The notes under the pieces: model-generated | The model's input: only the letters and a program-made list of their open reading frames with translations | What the model was told of the DNA's origin: nothing | The model's database searches: none | Translations under genes and position numbers: made by a program | Source of the DNA: Oscillospiraceae bacterium | GTDB taxonomy: Bacteria; Bacillota; Clostridia; Oscillospirales; Ruminococcaceae | DNA: 64,000 bases | Reading direction: 5' to 3' | Assembly (NCBI GenBank): GCA_021769725.1 | Contig: JAETSI010000014.1 | Span: 1-64,000 of the forward strand | Shown here: positions 1-9,628 of the stretch, one piece after another | Position numbering within the stretch: the first letter of the stretch is position 1 | Layout: each line of letters opens with the position of its first letter

Positions 1-23
1 TATTGGCGGTGTGCCACCTGCTG

Positions 24-233
24 TTAAACGTAAAAGATTTTATGATATGCTGTCCGTTGCCGCTTAGCTTCTATTTCTTTCGAACACTTTGTGTCAAGTA
101 TTATTGACAATTTCAGAACAACATCGACCTGCATCCCAAGTTCCAGCATTTTCAGGAGCATCGCTGTCGAATCCTTGCCGAATGAGCAGCTAACCACATG
201 AAGCTGAGGTTTTAACTCATCCATTGGCATCAC
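24..233 (-). pseudogene. Fragment of a PP-loop (PAPS reductase-like) phage protein
   Basis: The N-terminal 40 residues carry the PP-loop nucleotide-binding motif SFGKDS, as in the phosphoadenosine-phosphosulfate reductase/ATP-sulfurylase-like proteins common in phage early regions. These proteins usually exceed 200 residues, but this frame ends after 69. From about residue 41 the sequence no longer looks like the family, whose next block is normally an acidic FxDTG-type strand, so the gene appears truncated and joined to unrelated sequence. The start overlaps the end of the methyltransferase gene upstream by 17 bp, as in an operon. Another in-frame ATG at 227 is possible. Confidence 0.5.
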
Positions 234-1488
234 CGTCCTGTGGCATTGCCGCCGGTGCTTCCTCGTAGGTCAGCTTCTGACCGCCGCGGATGACATACAC
301 ATCGGCGGTCTCACCGTTATCCGCAAGATACTTTTGAAACCGCATCACTTCCACATCCACGAATTTCGGATCAAGCTCAATGCCCCTGCATACACGATTA
401 GTTTCACAGCAGGCAATCAATGTCGAGCCACTGCCGAGGAACGGATCAAGAACGATGCCGTTTGTCATAGTACTGTTTTTGATCGGATATGCCATCAGCG
501 GAATCGGCTTAGTCGTAGGATGATCCGGACTGCTTTTGGGTTTGTCATATTCCCACACTGTCGTCTGCTTGCGGTCGGCATACCACTGATGCTTGCCCTT
601 TTGCTTCCATCCAAACAAACACGGCTCATGGATCCACTGATAGGGACTTCTGCCGAGAACCAGAGAATTTTTCTTCCAGATACAGCAGCCGGAAAGCTGG
701 AATCCTGCCTCCTTGAAAGCCTTGCGGAAATTCAGCCCCTCAGTATCAGCGTGCCATACATAGATGCTGCCGTCATCGGCGAGGTGCTCATTCATACACT
801 TATAAGCGGCAAGCAGGAAGTTATAGAAATCGCCGTCGCTCATGTTATCGTTCATGATCTTGCCGGCTGTCTCCTCAACGTTCACATTGTAAGGGGGATC
901 AGTAAGCACGAGATTTGCTTTCTGACCGTCCATCAGTTTTGTGTATGTCTCTGCAACAGTGCTGTCGCCGCAGATGACACGATGCCGTCCGAGAATCCAG
1001 ATATCTCCCGGCTGTGAAAATGTCGGCTTTTTCAGTTCTTCCTCCACATCGAAGCTGTCCTCTTTGACCTGCTTGTCATGCACCGCATTGAAAAGCTGTT
1101 CAATCTCCGGCGGATCAAATCCGGTTTTACCAAGATCAAAATCACTGCTCTGAATATCTTCCAGAAGGTCGGCAAGAAGATTTTCATCCCATGCACCCGT
1201 GATCTTGTTCAGAGCAATATTCAGTGCTTTTTCGCGGACTTTATCTACATCAACCACCGCACACGGTACTTCGGTATAGCCGAGTGCCATTGCCACAGTC
1301 AATCTCTGATGGCCGCCTATGATCGTCATATCCGCATTGACTACCAAAGGATCGGCAAAGCCGAACTCTTCAATGCTGTTCTTGATTTTCTCGTATTCCT
1401 TGTCGCCGGACTTTAGCTTTTTCCTCGGATTGTACGCCGCAGGCTTCAGCTCGGAAACAGAAATCATACGAAGTTCTGCTGATTTCAT
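217..1488 (-). CDS. ParB-domain DNA methyltransferase (adenine-type, beta class)
   Basis: The protein has 423 residues. Residues 8-90 form a ParB/sulfiredoxin-like domain with the GGHQR motif (58-62). The rest is a SAM-dependent DNA methyltransferase with DPPY at 197-200 and the SAM-binding DPFLGSGST at 348-356. The catalytic motif precedes the SAM motif, which is the beta-class order. DPPY suggests N6-adenine methylation, though N4-cytosine cannot be excluded. Such ParB-methylase fusions are common orphan phage methylases and probably protect phage DNA from host restriction. The start follows GGAGGG and overlaps the nrdG stop by 4 bp (ATGA), indicating translational coupling. No restriction partner is visible. 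Confidence 0.9.
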   Translation of the reverse strand: MKSAELRMISVSELKPAAYNPRKKLKSGDKEYEKIKNSIEEFGFADPLVVNADMTIIGGHQRLTVAMALGYTEVPCAVVDVDKVREKALNIALNKITGAWDENLLADLLEDIQSSDFDLGKTGFDPPEIEQLFNAVHDKQVKEDSFDVEEELKKPTFSQPGDIWILGRHRVICGDSTVAETYTKLMDGQKANLVLTDPPYNVNVEETAGKIMNDNMSDGDFYNFLLAAYKCMNEHLADDGSIYVWHADTEGLNFRKAFKEAGFQLSGCCIWKKNSLVLGRSPYQWIHEPCLFGWKQKGKHQWYADRKQTTVWEYDKPKSSPDHPTTKPIPLMAYPIKNSTMTNGIVLDPFLGSGSTLIACCETNRVCRGIELDPKFVDVEVMRFQKYLADNGETADVYVIRGGQKLTYEEAPAAMPQDGDANG

Positions 1489-1952
1489 TGAATCCCTCCA
1501 TCTTTCGATTTAATAATCCGCTGATTCCGGCTGCCCCGAAATGCAATTGAAATATCTTTCTTTTCCAACAGAAAAGGTCCGTCCACCAGCACATCCACAT
1601 ACCGCAATATTTCATCATTTTGCAGCGTTTCGTAAGTGTATCCGGAGTACAACCAGATATCTTTTTCAGGAAAAGTATTTCTCAGTTTTTTCAGAAACGG
1701 AATCAGTACCTTTTTATTTTCCTCTTCACACGGCTCACCGCCGAGAACAGAAAGCCCCTGAATCCACGAGGGACGCAGGGCTTCCATGATCTCATCTCCT
1801 GTTTCTTTGGTGAACGGCTTTCCATAGCTGAAATCACACGCTTCGGGATTATGACACCCTTTGCAGTGATTGCGGCACCCGCTGACAAACAGCGATACAC
1901 GCACGCCTTCGCCATTGGCAATGTCATTTTTATTCAGACCGCAGTAATTCAA
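1485..1952 (-). CDS. nrdG: Anaerobic ribonucleotide reductase activating protein NrdG
   Basis: This 155-residue radical SAM activase has the cluster motif CRNHCKGC (CX3CX2C) near residues 26-33 and the GGEP motif further on. It uses a 4Fe-4S cluster and SAM to place the glycyl radical on NrdD, its upstream neighbour. The length is normal for the family. The start is TTG at 1952, overlapping the nrdD stop as TTGA; the first residues NYCGLNKNDIANG match typical NrdG starts. It sits in a phage-like operon, so it probably supplies dNTPs for phage replication under anaerobic conditions. Confidence 0.93.
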   Translation of the reverse strand: MNYCGLNKNDIANGEGVRVSLFVSGCRNHCKGCHNPEACDFSYGKPFTKETGDEIMEALRPSWIQGLSVLGGEPCEEENKKVLIPFLKKLRNTFPEKDIWLYSGYTYETLQNDEILRYVDVLVDGPFLLEKKDISIAFRGSRNQRIIKSKDGGIQ

Positions 1953-4096
1953 AGGTGCATCACCCGATCCTTGATTTCTGCCGTTCTGCCCTGATTCCAG
2001 AACTGCGTTCCGAGATAACCGCAGGTTCTGCGGCAGATATTCATTGTCCGCTGGTCACGGTTGCCGCAGTTGGGACACTCCCATATCAGCTTACCATCCT
2101 CCTGAACGATGCCGATTTCACCATCGTAACCGCAAGCCTGACAGTAATCAGACTTGGTATTCAGTTCAGCATAGAAAATCGTTTCGTAGATGTGTTTCAT
2201 AAGAGCAAGCACCGCAGGAATGTTGTTTTGTAAATTCGGAACTTCCACGTAGCTGATTGCTCCGCCCGGAGAAAGCTCCTGAAACTCCGCTTCAAAGGTC
2301 AACTTTGAAAATGCATCAATCGGCTCTGTCACATGGACATGATAACTGTTGGTGATATAGCTCTTGTTCGTCACGTGGGGAATAATGCCGTGTCTGCGTT
2401 GGAGACATTGTGCAAATTTATATGTCAATGACTCCATTGGAGTGCCATACAGCGAAAAGCTGATATCTGTTTTTTCTCTCCATTCTGTACATTTTGCATT
2501 CAGAAATTTCATGACAGATATTGCAAACGTTTTTCCCTCCGGTTCAGTGTGGGAACAGCCTTTCATGCAGTAGGTCATTTCTGAAATTCCTGCATAGCCC
2601 AGAGAAATTGTGCTGTAATTGTTGTACAGTAGGTCGTTGATTGCTTCGCCGTTTTTCAACCTTGCCAATGCACCATACTGCCAGAGGATCGGTGCAACAT
2701 CGGAAGGCGTATTTTTCAGCCGTTCATGCCGGCACATCAATGCCTTGAAACATAACTCACAGCGTTCATCAAGGAGTTCCCAGAATTTTTCCTCATCACC
2801 ATCCGCACTGCAAGCGACATCTACAAGGTTGATCGTCACAACACCCTGATTGAATCTGCCATAGTATTTGTGATCTTCCGAAGGAGTCAGAAAACTGCGG
2901 CATCCCATACAGGGATACACATCGCCCTTCAATTTTTTCATCACCTTTGCGGAGATGTAATCGGGAACCATTCGCTTTGCGGTACACTTGGCGGCAAGCT
3001 GTGTCAAGTACCAATAAGGGCTGTCCTCCGTGATATTGTCCTCATCCAGAACATAGATCAGCTTTGGAAAAGCCGGAGTGATCCATACTCCTTTTTCGTT
3101 CTTCACGCCCTCAATTCGCTGCAAAAGCGTCTCCTCGATAATCATTGCAAGGTCATTTCTGGTCTGCCCCTCCGGGACTTCATCCAGATACATGAACACC
3201 GTTACAAACGGAGTCTGACCGTTTGTAGTCAGCAGTGTGTTGATCTGATATTGGATTGTCTGCACCCCTCGCTTTACCTCACGGCGGACTCTCTTTTCAA
3301 CGATGTGGCTAATATCTTCATCTGACAACTTTGCACCGCAATCACAGTTTACATCTTCAAATACCTCGGCTCTGATTTTCTGCCTGCTGATATCCACAAA
3401 AGGGGCAAGGTGCGACAGACTGATTGTCTGACCGCCGTACTGATTCGATGCGACCTGCGCAATAATCTGTGTTGCAATATTGCAGGCAGTGGAAAAGCTG
3501 TGCGGCTTTTCGATCATCGTACCGGACACTACTGTGCCGTTCTGAAGCATATCATTCAGATTGACAAGACAGCAGTTATGCATCGGCTCTGCGATATAGT
3601 CGAGGTCGTGTATATGGATGACACCATCATCATGGGCGGCAATCACATCCTCCGGAAACAGAAATCTCCGGCAGATGTCTTTGCTGACTTCACCAGCCAT
3701 ATAGTCACGGAGGGTGCTGTTAATAATTGGATTCTTGTTGGCATTCTCCTGCTTTGCCTCCTCGTTGTTGCGTTCAAGGAGACTCAGGATCTTGCCGTCC
3801 GTGGTATTCATTTTCCGCTGCTGTTCGTGGAGAAGGCGATACTCGCTGTAGTGCCGTGCAAGTTTGTACGCTTCGGCTTGATTCAGTTCATCGATGACCA
3901 TGTCCTGAATTTCTTCGACATGGACAGGTCTTGCAAGGGCTTCACACCGCTGTTCGACTCTGCCGACAAGAAAGCCGATCACTGTATCCGTAATTCCATC
4001 AGAAGCATCAACCTCTGCATTCGCCGCAGAAATTGCGGCTCTTATTTTTTTGCAGTTATACGGTACTTCCGCACCGTTTCGCTTGATGATTTTCAT
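1949..4096 (-). CDS. nrdD: Anaerobic ribonucleoside-triphosphate reductase NrdD
   Basis: This class III reductase (715 residues from the chosen start) makes dNTPs from NTPs without oxygen. It begins with an ATP-cone (KIIKRNGAEVPYNCKKIR) and ends with a zinc site (CQACG and CPNCG pairs) followed by the glycyl-radical region RTCGYLGTQF. The ATG at 4096 is preferred over an in-frame ATG at 4162 because it lies after AAGGAGATG and overlaps the preceding stop as ATGA. Its length fits the family. Its position between a phage hypothetical gene and nrdG indicates phage or plasmid metabolism rather than the host copy. Confidence 0.93.
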   Translation of the reverse strand: MKIIKRNGAEVPYNCKKIRAAISAANAEVDASDGITDTVIGFLVGRVEQRCEALARPVHVEEIQDMVIDELNQAEAYKLARHYSEYRLLHEQQRKMNTTDGKILSLLERNNEEAKQENANKNPIINSTLRDYMAGEVSKDICRRFLFPEDVIAAHDDGVIHIHDLDYIAEPMHNCCLVNLNDMLQNGTVVSGTMIEKPHSFSTACNIATQIIAQVASNQYGGQTISLSHLAPFVDISRQKIRAEVFEDVNCDCGAKLSDEDISHIVEKRVRREVKRGVQTIQYQINTLLTTNGQTPFVTVFMYLDEVPEGQTRNDLAMIIEETLLQRIEGVKNEKGVWITPAFPKLIYVLDEDNITEDSPYWYLTQLAAKCTAKRMVPDYISAKVMKKLKGDVYPCMGCRSFLTPSEDHKYYGRFNQGVVTINLVDVACSADGDEEKFWELLDERCELCFKALMCRHERLKNTPSDVAPILWQYGALARLKNGEAINDLLYNNYSTISLGYAGISEMTYCMKGCSHTEPEGKTFAISVMKFLNAKCTEWREKTDISFSLYGTPMESLTYKFAQCLQRRHGIIPHVTNKSYITNSYHVHVTEPIDAFSKLTFEAEFQELSPGGAISYVEVPNLQNNIPAVLALMKHIYETIFYAELNTKSDYCQACGYDGEIGIVQEDGKLIWECPNCGNRDQRTMNICRRTCGYLGTQFWNQGRTAEIKDRVMHL

Positions 4097-4572
4097 TCCA
4101 TCATCTCCTTTTCCGCCTCGGCAAGTAGCGTCAAGCAATCCTTGCCGTGATATTTTCTGCACTGTTGATTCAGGATGTCAAATATACATTCCTGTTCAGA
4201 TTCCGTCAGAGGTATTTCGTACATATCTTCGTTGTCATCGGAATCCGAATTTACAACAATGAAAGAGATACTGTTGTCAAGGCGGCAGTCTTGATTTTTG
4301 CCGGGCAGCTTGCTGATGCTAATGTAAAAGTCGTACCAGCCGTCATTGTCTACATCGTCCGTGCTGCCGTCCCTTGGAAACATGGGCTTGTAGTCTTTTT
4401 CCAGTCTGATTCCGTCCGCAAGCTCAGTCAAAGCATCCGTTGCCGTAAGCTGAAACTCCACGGTCGGGAAACTGATAGGGTAGGAATCATACATCTGGTC
4501 GCTGCCGTACATGATTTCCGCACCTGCATAGAGGTGAATTGCATCGGCGATGAATTTTTCAGTTAGTGTCAT
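4093..4572 (-). CDS. Hypothetical protein, acidic, 159 aa
   Basis: I do not recognise this protein. It is acidic, with Asp-rich stretches around residues 68-80 (STDDVDNDGW) and 105-118 (NSDSDDNEDMYE), and has no signal peptide or membrane segment. It may be a compact alpha/beta phage protein of the kind found beside replication genes. An AAGGCGG-type ribosome binding site precedes the ATG, and its TGA overlaps the nrdD start, so it belongs to the same operon. Confidence 0.7.
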   Translation of the reverse strand: MTLTEKFIADAIHLYAGAEIMYGSDQMYDSYPISFPTVEFQLTATDALTELADGIRLEKDYKPMFPRDGSTDDVDNDGWYDFYISISKLPGKNQDCRLDNSISFIVVNSDSDDNEDMYEIPLTESEQECIFDILNQQCRKYHGKDCLTLLAEAEKEMME

Positions 4573-4599
4573 ATCTTGCCGCCTTTCTTTTCGGGATTT

Positions 4600-4893
4600 T
4601 TAATATTGCTTCTGTTCACGGCAGTACCTTGTCCTGCACCGACCGGAGCAGAATTTTTTCTTCCGCCCGGTTTGGGGCTGATCTATTTTTGTACCGCAGA
4701 TGGGACAACGGTTATTCTGCTTGCACCAGACCGGATAGTTGAGTCTGACAAGATCACTGTCTCCGGCAAGACCGTGCGTCTTACAAAAAAGCTGCACCTG
4801 ATTCTCTTTCAGACACAGTTCCTTTGCGATCACATGATATCCCATGCCCTGCATCCGCATAATGCGTATCTGCGTTTTCTGTGTTTGCGTCAT
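4600..4893 (-). CDS. Small HTH plus zinc-finger DNA-binding protein
   Basis: The 97-residue protein has an N-terminal helix-turn-helix-like segment (RIMRMQGMGYHVIAKEL) and a C-terminal zinc finger (CPICG and FCSGRCRTRYC). Proteins of this layout occur in Firmicutes phages and integrated elements and are thought to be DNA-binding regulators. The ATG at 4893 is chosen because GAGGAGTG lies six bases upstream; longer in-frame starts at 4908 or 5004 lack this. It is followed after 27 bp by the acidic hypothetical gene. Confidence 0.7.
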   Translation of the reverse strand: MTQTQKTQIRIMRMQGMGYHVIAKELCLKENQVQLFCKTHGLAGDSDLVRLNYPVWCKQNNRCPICGTKIDQPQTGRKKKFCSGRCRTRYCREQKQY

Positions 4894-5343
4894 ATGTTCA
4901 CTCCTCATAAATGCCGTAGTTCTGCGGTTTTCGTTATCCACACGGGCTCCGCCAAGTGCTGAACTGCAAGATGCGGTTTCGGGCCGAAAACATGCGTTTT
5001 TCAATCATTTTTTGACGAAAAATCGCCACTTTTTCACCTGTTTTGTAACAAAACCCCGTATGTAATGTGCCGCCGTAGTTTTCAGCGGCGGCAATTGGAA
5101 AAGTGCGAAATATCCGCATTTTCCGTTTCCCAGACAGAGTAACTATAACCGTAAAAGGCGGACTGTCAGGGTCCCAATAGACCGGGGGGCCTTCAAATTT
5201 GCGGTTTTTAACACGAGGGGGGGCGACGGTCTTCTGTTTACTTTCGCCTGTAAAAGTGAACCCGCCCGGCGGGCTGCCAGTCCAGCCCCATAGGAACACC
5301 CCTGAGCCAAGTCTGAATCGCAGAGTAAGTTGGTGGGCTGCAT
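4894..5343. other. Non-coding gap between HNH and the zinc-finger gene
   Basis: No convincing gene is seen in these 450 bases. Two open frames exist on the minus strand, but their conceptual products are low-complexity and lack a ribosome binding site. The stretch contains G runs on the plus strand (six G at 5184-5189, seven at 5217-5223). In related phages the small terminase gene often follows the HNH gene, so this may be where late genes were lost; that is inference. Confidence 0.4.
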
Positions 5344-5703
5344 TCAGTACTTGTACTCAGGGGTGTGATCCTCGTTGCGTGTTTTAATACTGTGGTGGCG
5401 GTGGCAAAGACTCTGCCAGTTGTTTTGCTCCCAGAAGAGAATCTTATCGCCTCGATGCGGTATGATGTGATCCACATCGGTAGCTTTAACATACCGACCT
5501 TCTTTCAGGCACTCCACGCACAGCGGATGTGTTTCAAGGTAACGCTTGCGTGCTTTGTTCCATGCACTGCCATAGCCTCGGCTTCCTGCGGAGCGTGTTT
5601 CCTCTGGGTGTAGGGAACGGTGCTTGTCACAGTATTTCGTACCGTAGGGTACAAGCATTGCACATCCGGGATGTTTGCAGGGGGTATCTGGTCTGCTTGG
5701 CAT
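5344..5703 (-). CDS. Phage HNH endonuclease
   Basis: This 119-residue HNH nuclease has paired cysteines (CKHPGC, CDKH, CVEC), the core DVDHIIPHRGD, and the distal N and H in NNWQSLCHRHHSIKT. Proteins of this size in Firmicutes phages lie next to the terminase genes and take part in DNA packaging. The ATG at 5703 follows a strong GGAGGTGA; a longer frame to 5766 exists but lacks a site. No terminase follows here, which is odd for an intact phage. Confidence 0.88.
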   Translation of the reverse strand: MPSRPDTPCKHPGCAMLVPYGTKYCDKHRSLHPEETRSAGSRGYGSAWNKARKRYLETHPLCVECLKEGRYVKATDVDHIIPHRGDKILFWEQNNWQSLCHRHHSIKTRNEDHTPEYKY

Positions 5704-5819
5704 TGACGTCACCTCCGTTTTCATAGTCCTTAAAAGAGCCCCTACTATATAGTGCGGGAGTGGCATTTTGACAACTACACTTTCAAATTTTTTATTTCTT
5801 TCTCAGTAATATTTGTTTT

Positions 5820-6914
5820 TTATTTTTCCCACGGAAGCCCTTTCTTTCCAAAGTGTCCATAGGCAGAAACAGCATTATAATTCACATCCAGCAAGCCAAG
5901 GTTCTCAATAATTCCTCTCGGTGTAAGATCATAATTCTCACGGACGTACTGCGTGATGAATTCTTTATCCTGATGCTCTGTACCGAAAGTTTCCACATAC
6001 ACAGATACAGGTTCCGCAATGCCAATTGCGTATGCGATCTGAACTTCCGCCTTATCCGCATATCCCGCACTGACAATATCCCTTGCAATTTTCCTTGCAG
6101 CGTATGCACCGCTTCGGTCGACCTTTGACGGATCTTTTCCAGACATCGCTCCGCCTCCAATATGCCCGATGCCTCCGTAGGTGTCACAGGCAAGTTTGCG
6201 TCCTGTCACACCGCAGTCTGCAAAAGAACTGCCGAGGACAAATCAACCGGTAGGATTGATCAGTTTTTCAAAGTCAGTATTCAGACCATAGGCAGTTGCC
6301 GTTCTCACCATCAGCTTTTCAATGATTGGTCTGAAGTCCTTTACCTCCACATCCGGCGTATGCTGTACGGAACAAAGGAAAGTTGTGATCTTGCCGCTGT
6401 CATAGTCATAGCTGACCTGTGCTTTTGCATCCGCTTTCAGCATACGGCAGGGATATGCCTTGAGAAGTTCCAGAAATCTGGTTGCAAGCACAAACGTAAT
6501 CGGCAGCAGTTCCGGCGTTTCATTAGTGGCATAGCCAAACATCATGCCCTGATCTCCAGCACCGCCTGTGTTCACACCGAGTGCAATGTCGCTGCTCTGG
6601 TGATCAACCAAAATCGTAATATCCAGATCATCCGCAGTAATGTCCAGCTTGTAGTCCAGCCCTGCGTCGCTGTTCTCCGCTCCGCCGTTGTTAATGCGGT
6701 CGAACACCTGCCGTACCAAAGCCTTGTAATCCGGCTCATGGGTACTTGTCAGCTCACCGGCAATCACAAGACAGCGGTTTTTGAAAAGGCACTCGATGGC
6801 GACACGGCTGTCCTTGTCATGGCTAAGGCAATCCGTCACAATGGCATCTGCAATCTGGTCACAAATCTTGTCGGGGTGTCCGTTGCTGACTTGTTCACAA
6901 GTGATTATCTTCAT
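5820..6914 (-). pseudogene. metK: S-adenosylmethionine synthetase with in-frame TGA
   Basis: The frame reads as one MetK of about 364 residues interrupted by a single TGA at 6243-6245. The N-terminal part (6914-6243) has SNGHPDK and GAGDQGMMFGYATNET; the C-terminal part resumes in the same frame and has [28 protein letters not shown] and ends in FPWEK. The stop falls in the conserved NPTGR segment at the Arg, consistent with CGA to TGA. The nearby GGPxGD loop is also changed to GSSFAD, so the copy is probably drifting. TGG is used for Trp in neighbouring genes, so recoding of TGA is unlikely. When intact it would have supplied SAM, perhaps for the phage methylase. Confidence 0.85.
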
Positions 6915-7030
6915 AGCGTTCTCCTTTTCTGTCGGAGCATAGCCCGACTGTCAGATAGATTTTTACACACGGTCTATGGCATCTGCCGTAGTGCCGTAAA
7001 GTCCTAAAGTTCTAAAAATTTTAATATATT

Positions 7031-7114
7031 GTAGCAGATGTAGCAAGTGTTTCTATATAATATATAAAACAAACAAATATATAAGCAACCAGATTTACTT
7101 GCTACATCTGCTAC
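7031..7114. repeat. Perfect 18-bp inverted repeat around an AT-rich core
   Basis: GTAGCAGATGTAGCAAGT at 7031-7048 is repeated exactly in inverse at 7097-7114. Each arm holds two GTAGCA units nine bases apart. The 48-base spacer is very AT-rich. The element lies directly downstream of the primase/helicase gene and upstream of metK, in a 234-base non-coding gap. It could be a replication origin, an iteron-like binding site or an operator. The spacer is long for an ordinary terminator. Confidence 0.6.
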
Positions 7115-7148
7115 AGCAGTATGAAAAAGGAGCAGATTTTTCCTATAT

Positions 7149-9626
7149 TCAGTCATTATCTGACATAGGAACCAGATCCTGCTCCGGCCCTTCTCCCATT
7201 ACCCATACAATGTCATTTACCATTGTTGTCATGCCGGTGCTGATTTCATCTTTCGGTCTCCTACGCTGATACACATATCCTGTCTGTTCCATTTTCTTGC
7301 GGAAATTCGCTGCATTCTCATACTTGAAACCATTCTCGGCACACCATGTCTTGTAACGACTGTATACCTGTGCCGCCCTCAGTTCCTGCCCGATCTCTTT
7401 CTTCACACATTGAGAAGTAAACATCATAATACGATCAGACTGCTGACGATATTGCGTTGTTGCCGTCTCAACAGAGTCGGGCATAGTGAGACTCTCAGTC
7501 AGATACAGTCTGAACCCTTCCAGACACCAATTCAGGATTCCTGATAAGTTCTCAGGCTTTGCAAAAAACGACTTCAAATCGATGTCACGTTCCGCAGCGG
7601 TAAAGTGGCGGTTGAACGGGATGATTTTAATACGATCCGATTCAAACAACGTCATATCACTGATCTGCGGCAGATGGTTTGTATCAATGAACAATTTGAA
7701 CTGCGGTTTGAATTCAAAACTGTTTTCACGCAGAAACCGAGCAGTCAGAATATTGTTACCTGTCATTTGCTTGGTCAGAGATGCATCAATCTGCATGGAC
7801 TTTTCCGGTTCAGACACATTGACCATTCTCGCACCATTCAGTCTTGCAACATCTTCAGACGGACCGGAAGAGTCGGCGTAGCCCTTCTTACTGAGCATAT
7901 CCGGCTTTGCAGTTCTGCCGTACTCACCGAGAATACGCAGAATCGTTTCCATTGTGGTGCCCTTGCCGTTTCGGGAAGTCGCACCGTAGAGGATAAACAT
8001 ACACTCCAATCGTGTATCTCCCGACATCGCATAACCGACAGCTTTCTGAAGATATTTAATACGCTCCTTATCGCCCTCCATGACCTCGTCCATAAATGTC
8101 AGCCAGCGGTCACAGACAGCATCGGGAACATAGTCGACCTCTGTCATTTTTGTGAGCATATCCGCAGGATCATGCGGACGGAATTCGCCTGTGATAAGAT
8201 TGATCGTGCCATTGTGGCAATTGAAAAGAAATTTGTCACGGTCAAAGGCAGACATATCCACAGTGACCGCAGGATCGGAAGCAGCATCTTTTACCATGAG
8301 GTCACGGTATTTCCGCTGGTCGAGTTTCTGAACACGGTCAAGAAATCGTTTTCTGGTGTCCTCCGATGTGATAGAGGGGGCAAATGAGAGAAGTGCATCT
8401 CTGAAGTCCTTCGTCATTTCAGCGATCTTGATATCGTGCTGATCGGGGCGCCAAACTCGTCCGTCATAAATATACCAGCGTCCTCTGGTGTCGTTCATGA
8501 GGATAATGCTGCGGAAGTAATCTACAAACATTCTTCCGTTGCCGATCTGGAAGGATTCATAGCGTGGGTTGGTATGCGGAGAAAGCTCCTCAACGGTGGT
8601 TGTGAGAAAGCGGTAATCGGGAGTAAAGGTGTATCCGTCACGTTCTCTACGGTCACGTTCCTCCTGAATTGTATTTGCATCAAGGTCGGTAAAGTCGAGC
8701 AGAATATCGTCCTCATCTGGGAGTCCGGCAACAGGGCGATAGATTTCAGAACATGAGGAGATAGCATTACGAATGGTGATCTCGCCGTAGGTCGCATCAC
8801 CTGTGCGGCGATTCCATTTGTCACGCATTAAACCGGAGCTGCGGAAGATACGGTCGATCTGTTCCTCCACGCAGCCGCACCAGAAGCAGAGCATTGAAAC
8901 AAAAGCCATATCTGCATCTGATTGGGAGTCATAGCCCTCGCTCCATCTGCCCTCGAAGAGCATCGTGAATTTATCGCCGGATTTGGATTCCGATGCGTGT
9001 TTGATGACCTGTTCATCTGTGAAATAAGATACGGGATTTCCCTTGAAAGCAGAGGATGCCTTCGTAGCACGTTTCATAAAGGTGTCAAGGGCTGTTTTGA
9101 GAGCTTCATCATCTCGATCAACAGTTCCAGCACGGAACATATCACCTGTGACCGTTACAAAACGGTTCGTAGTTCCAGGCAGATAAACCTCCAGACCATG
9201 CTTGCGATTGTTGATGTAATATACGGTCTTATCATAGGCAAAGTCCGGGCTAAGTTTGAAGAAACCACGCAGACCAGTGCCGGAGGGAGACTTCTCAAAG
9301 TACGCATTTGAGAAGATTCCGAGGATAGAGGCAGCAACATCATTGAGTGATCCGTCTTCACGGATACAGTGATCGATGTCGATAGCACCGATGCCCTCGC
9401 TGACACGATAACCGATACCGTCCCATCCGCCGATAGCATAGGTTTTCATGGCAGTCTTGAAGTCCGCAAAAGTGGACGGATCGTTGGTCTTTGCCATGTT
9501 TCCGGTCTTTGGATTATACGGCACTTTGGTAGGTCTGCCACTGCGTTTCTCCATTTTCCAGACGCAAAAATCAGCGGTGCGCTTCAGCTCGTCCGGGATA
9601 TTCACAAAGTTTACTTTTGTAGGCAT
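7149..9626 (-). CDS. Phage primase-polymerase / D5-family helicase
   Basis: The 825-residue replication protein has an N-terminal primase-polymerase-like region (DIDHC and an SPSGTGLRGFFK block near residues 95-135) and a C-terminal D5/P4-type SF3 helicase. The helicase Walker A motif is GATSRNGKGT (548-557), followed by FIDTNHLPQ. Such proteins prime and unwind DNA at phage or plasmid origins. The start follows AAGGAGATG and lies just after the PemK-like gene stop. An inverted repeat that may be the origin lies just past its 3' end. Confidence 0.9.
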   Translation of the reverse strand: MPTKVNFVNIPDELKRTADFCVWKMEKRSGRPTKVPYNPKTGNMAKTNDPSTFADFKTAMKTYAIGGWDGIGYRVSEGIGAIDIDHCIREDGSLNDVAASILGIFSNAYFEKSPSGTGLRGFFKLSPDFAYDKTVYYINNRKHGLEVYLPGTTNRFVTVTGDMFRAGTVDRDDEALKTALDTFMKRATKASSAFKGNPVSYFTDEQVIKHASESKSGDKFTMLFEGRWSEGYDSQSDADMAFVSMLCFWCGCVEEQIDRIFRSSGLMRDKWNRRTGDATYGEITIRNAISSCSEIYRPVAGLPDEDDILLDFTDLDANTIQEERDRRERDGYTFTPDYRFLTTTVEELSPHTNPRYESFQIGNGRMFVDYFRSIILMNDTRGRWYIYDGRVWRPDQHDIKIAEMTKDFRDALLSFAPSITSEDTRKRFLDRVQKLDQRKYRDLMVKDAASDPAVTVDMSAFDRDKFLFNCHNGTINLITGEFRPHDPADMLTKMTEVDYVPDAVCDRWLTFMDEVMEGDKERIKYLQKAVGYAMSGDTRLECMFILYGATSRNGKGTTMETILRILGEYGRTAKPDMLSKKGYADSSGPSEDVARLNGARMVNVSEPEKSMQIDASLTKQMTGNNILTARFLRENSFEFKPQFKLFIDTNHLPQISDMTLFESDRIKIIPFNRHFTAAERDIDLKSFFAKPENLSGILNWCLEGFRLYLTESLTMPDSVETATTQYRQQSDRIMMFTSQCVKKEIGQELRAAQVYSRYKTWCAENGFKYENAANFRKKMEQTGYVYQRRRPKDEISTGMTTMVNDIVWVMGEGPEQDLVPMSDND

Positions 9627-9628
9627 TA

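Noticed and set aside
334-1416. Plus-strand open frames opposite the ParB-methyltransferase gene
   Set aside because: They lie wholly within a conserved gene on the other strand, have no ribosome binding sites and encode no recognisable domain.
4934-5343. Minus-strand frames downstream of HNH as a possible terminase or small gene
   Set aside because: No ribosome binding site, no similarity I recognise, and overlapping frames of equal quality; G-rich composition alone keeps them open.
5820-6914. TGA reassignment (alternative genetic code) in the phage region
   Set aside because: TGG is used for Trp throughout nearby genes, and other genes end normally at TGA, for example nrdD and the VRR-NUC gene. 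One in-frame TGA at an Arg site is better explained by mutation.
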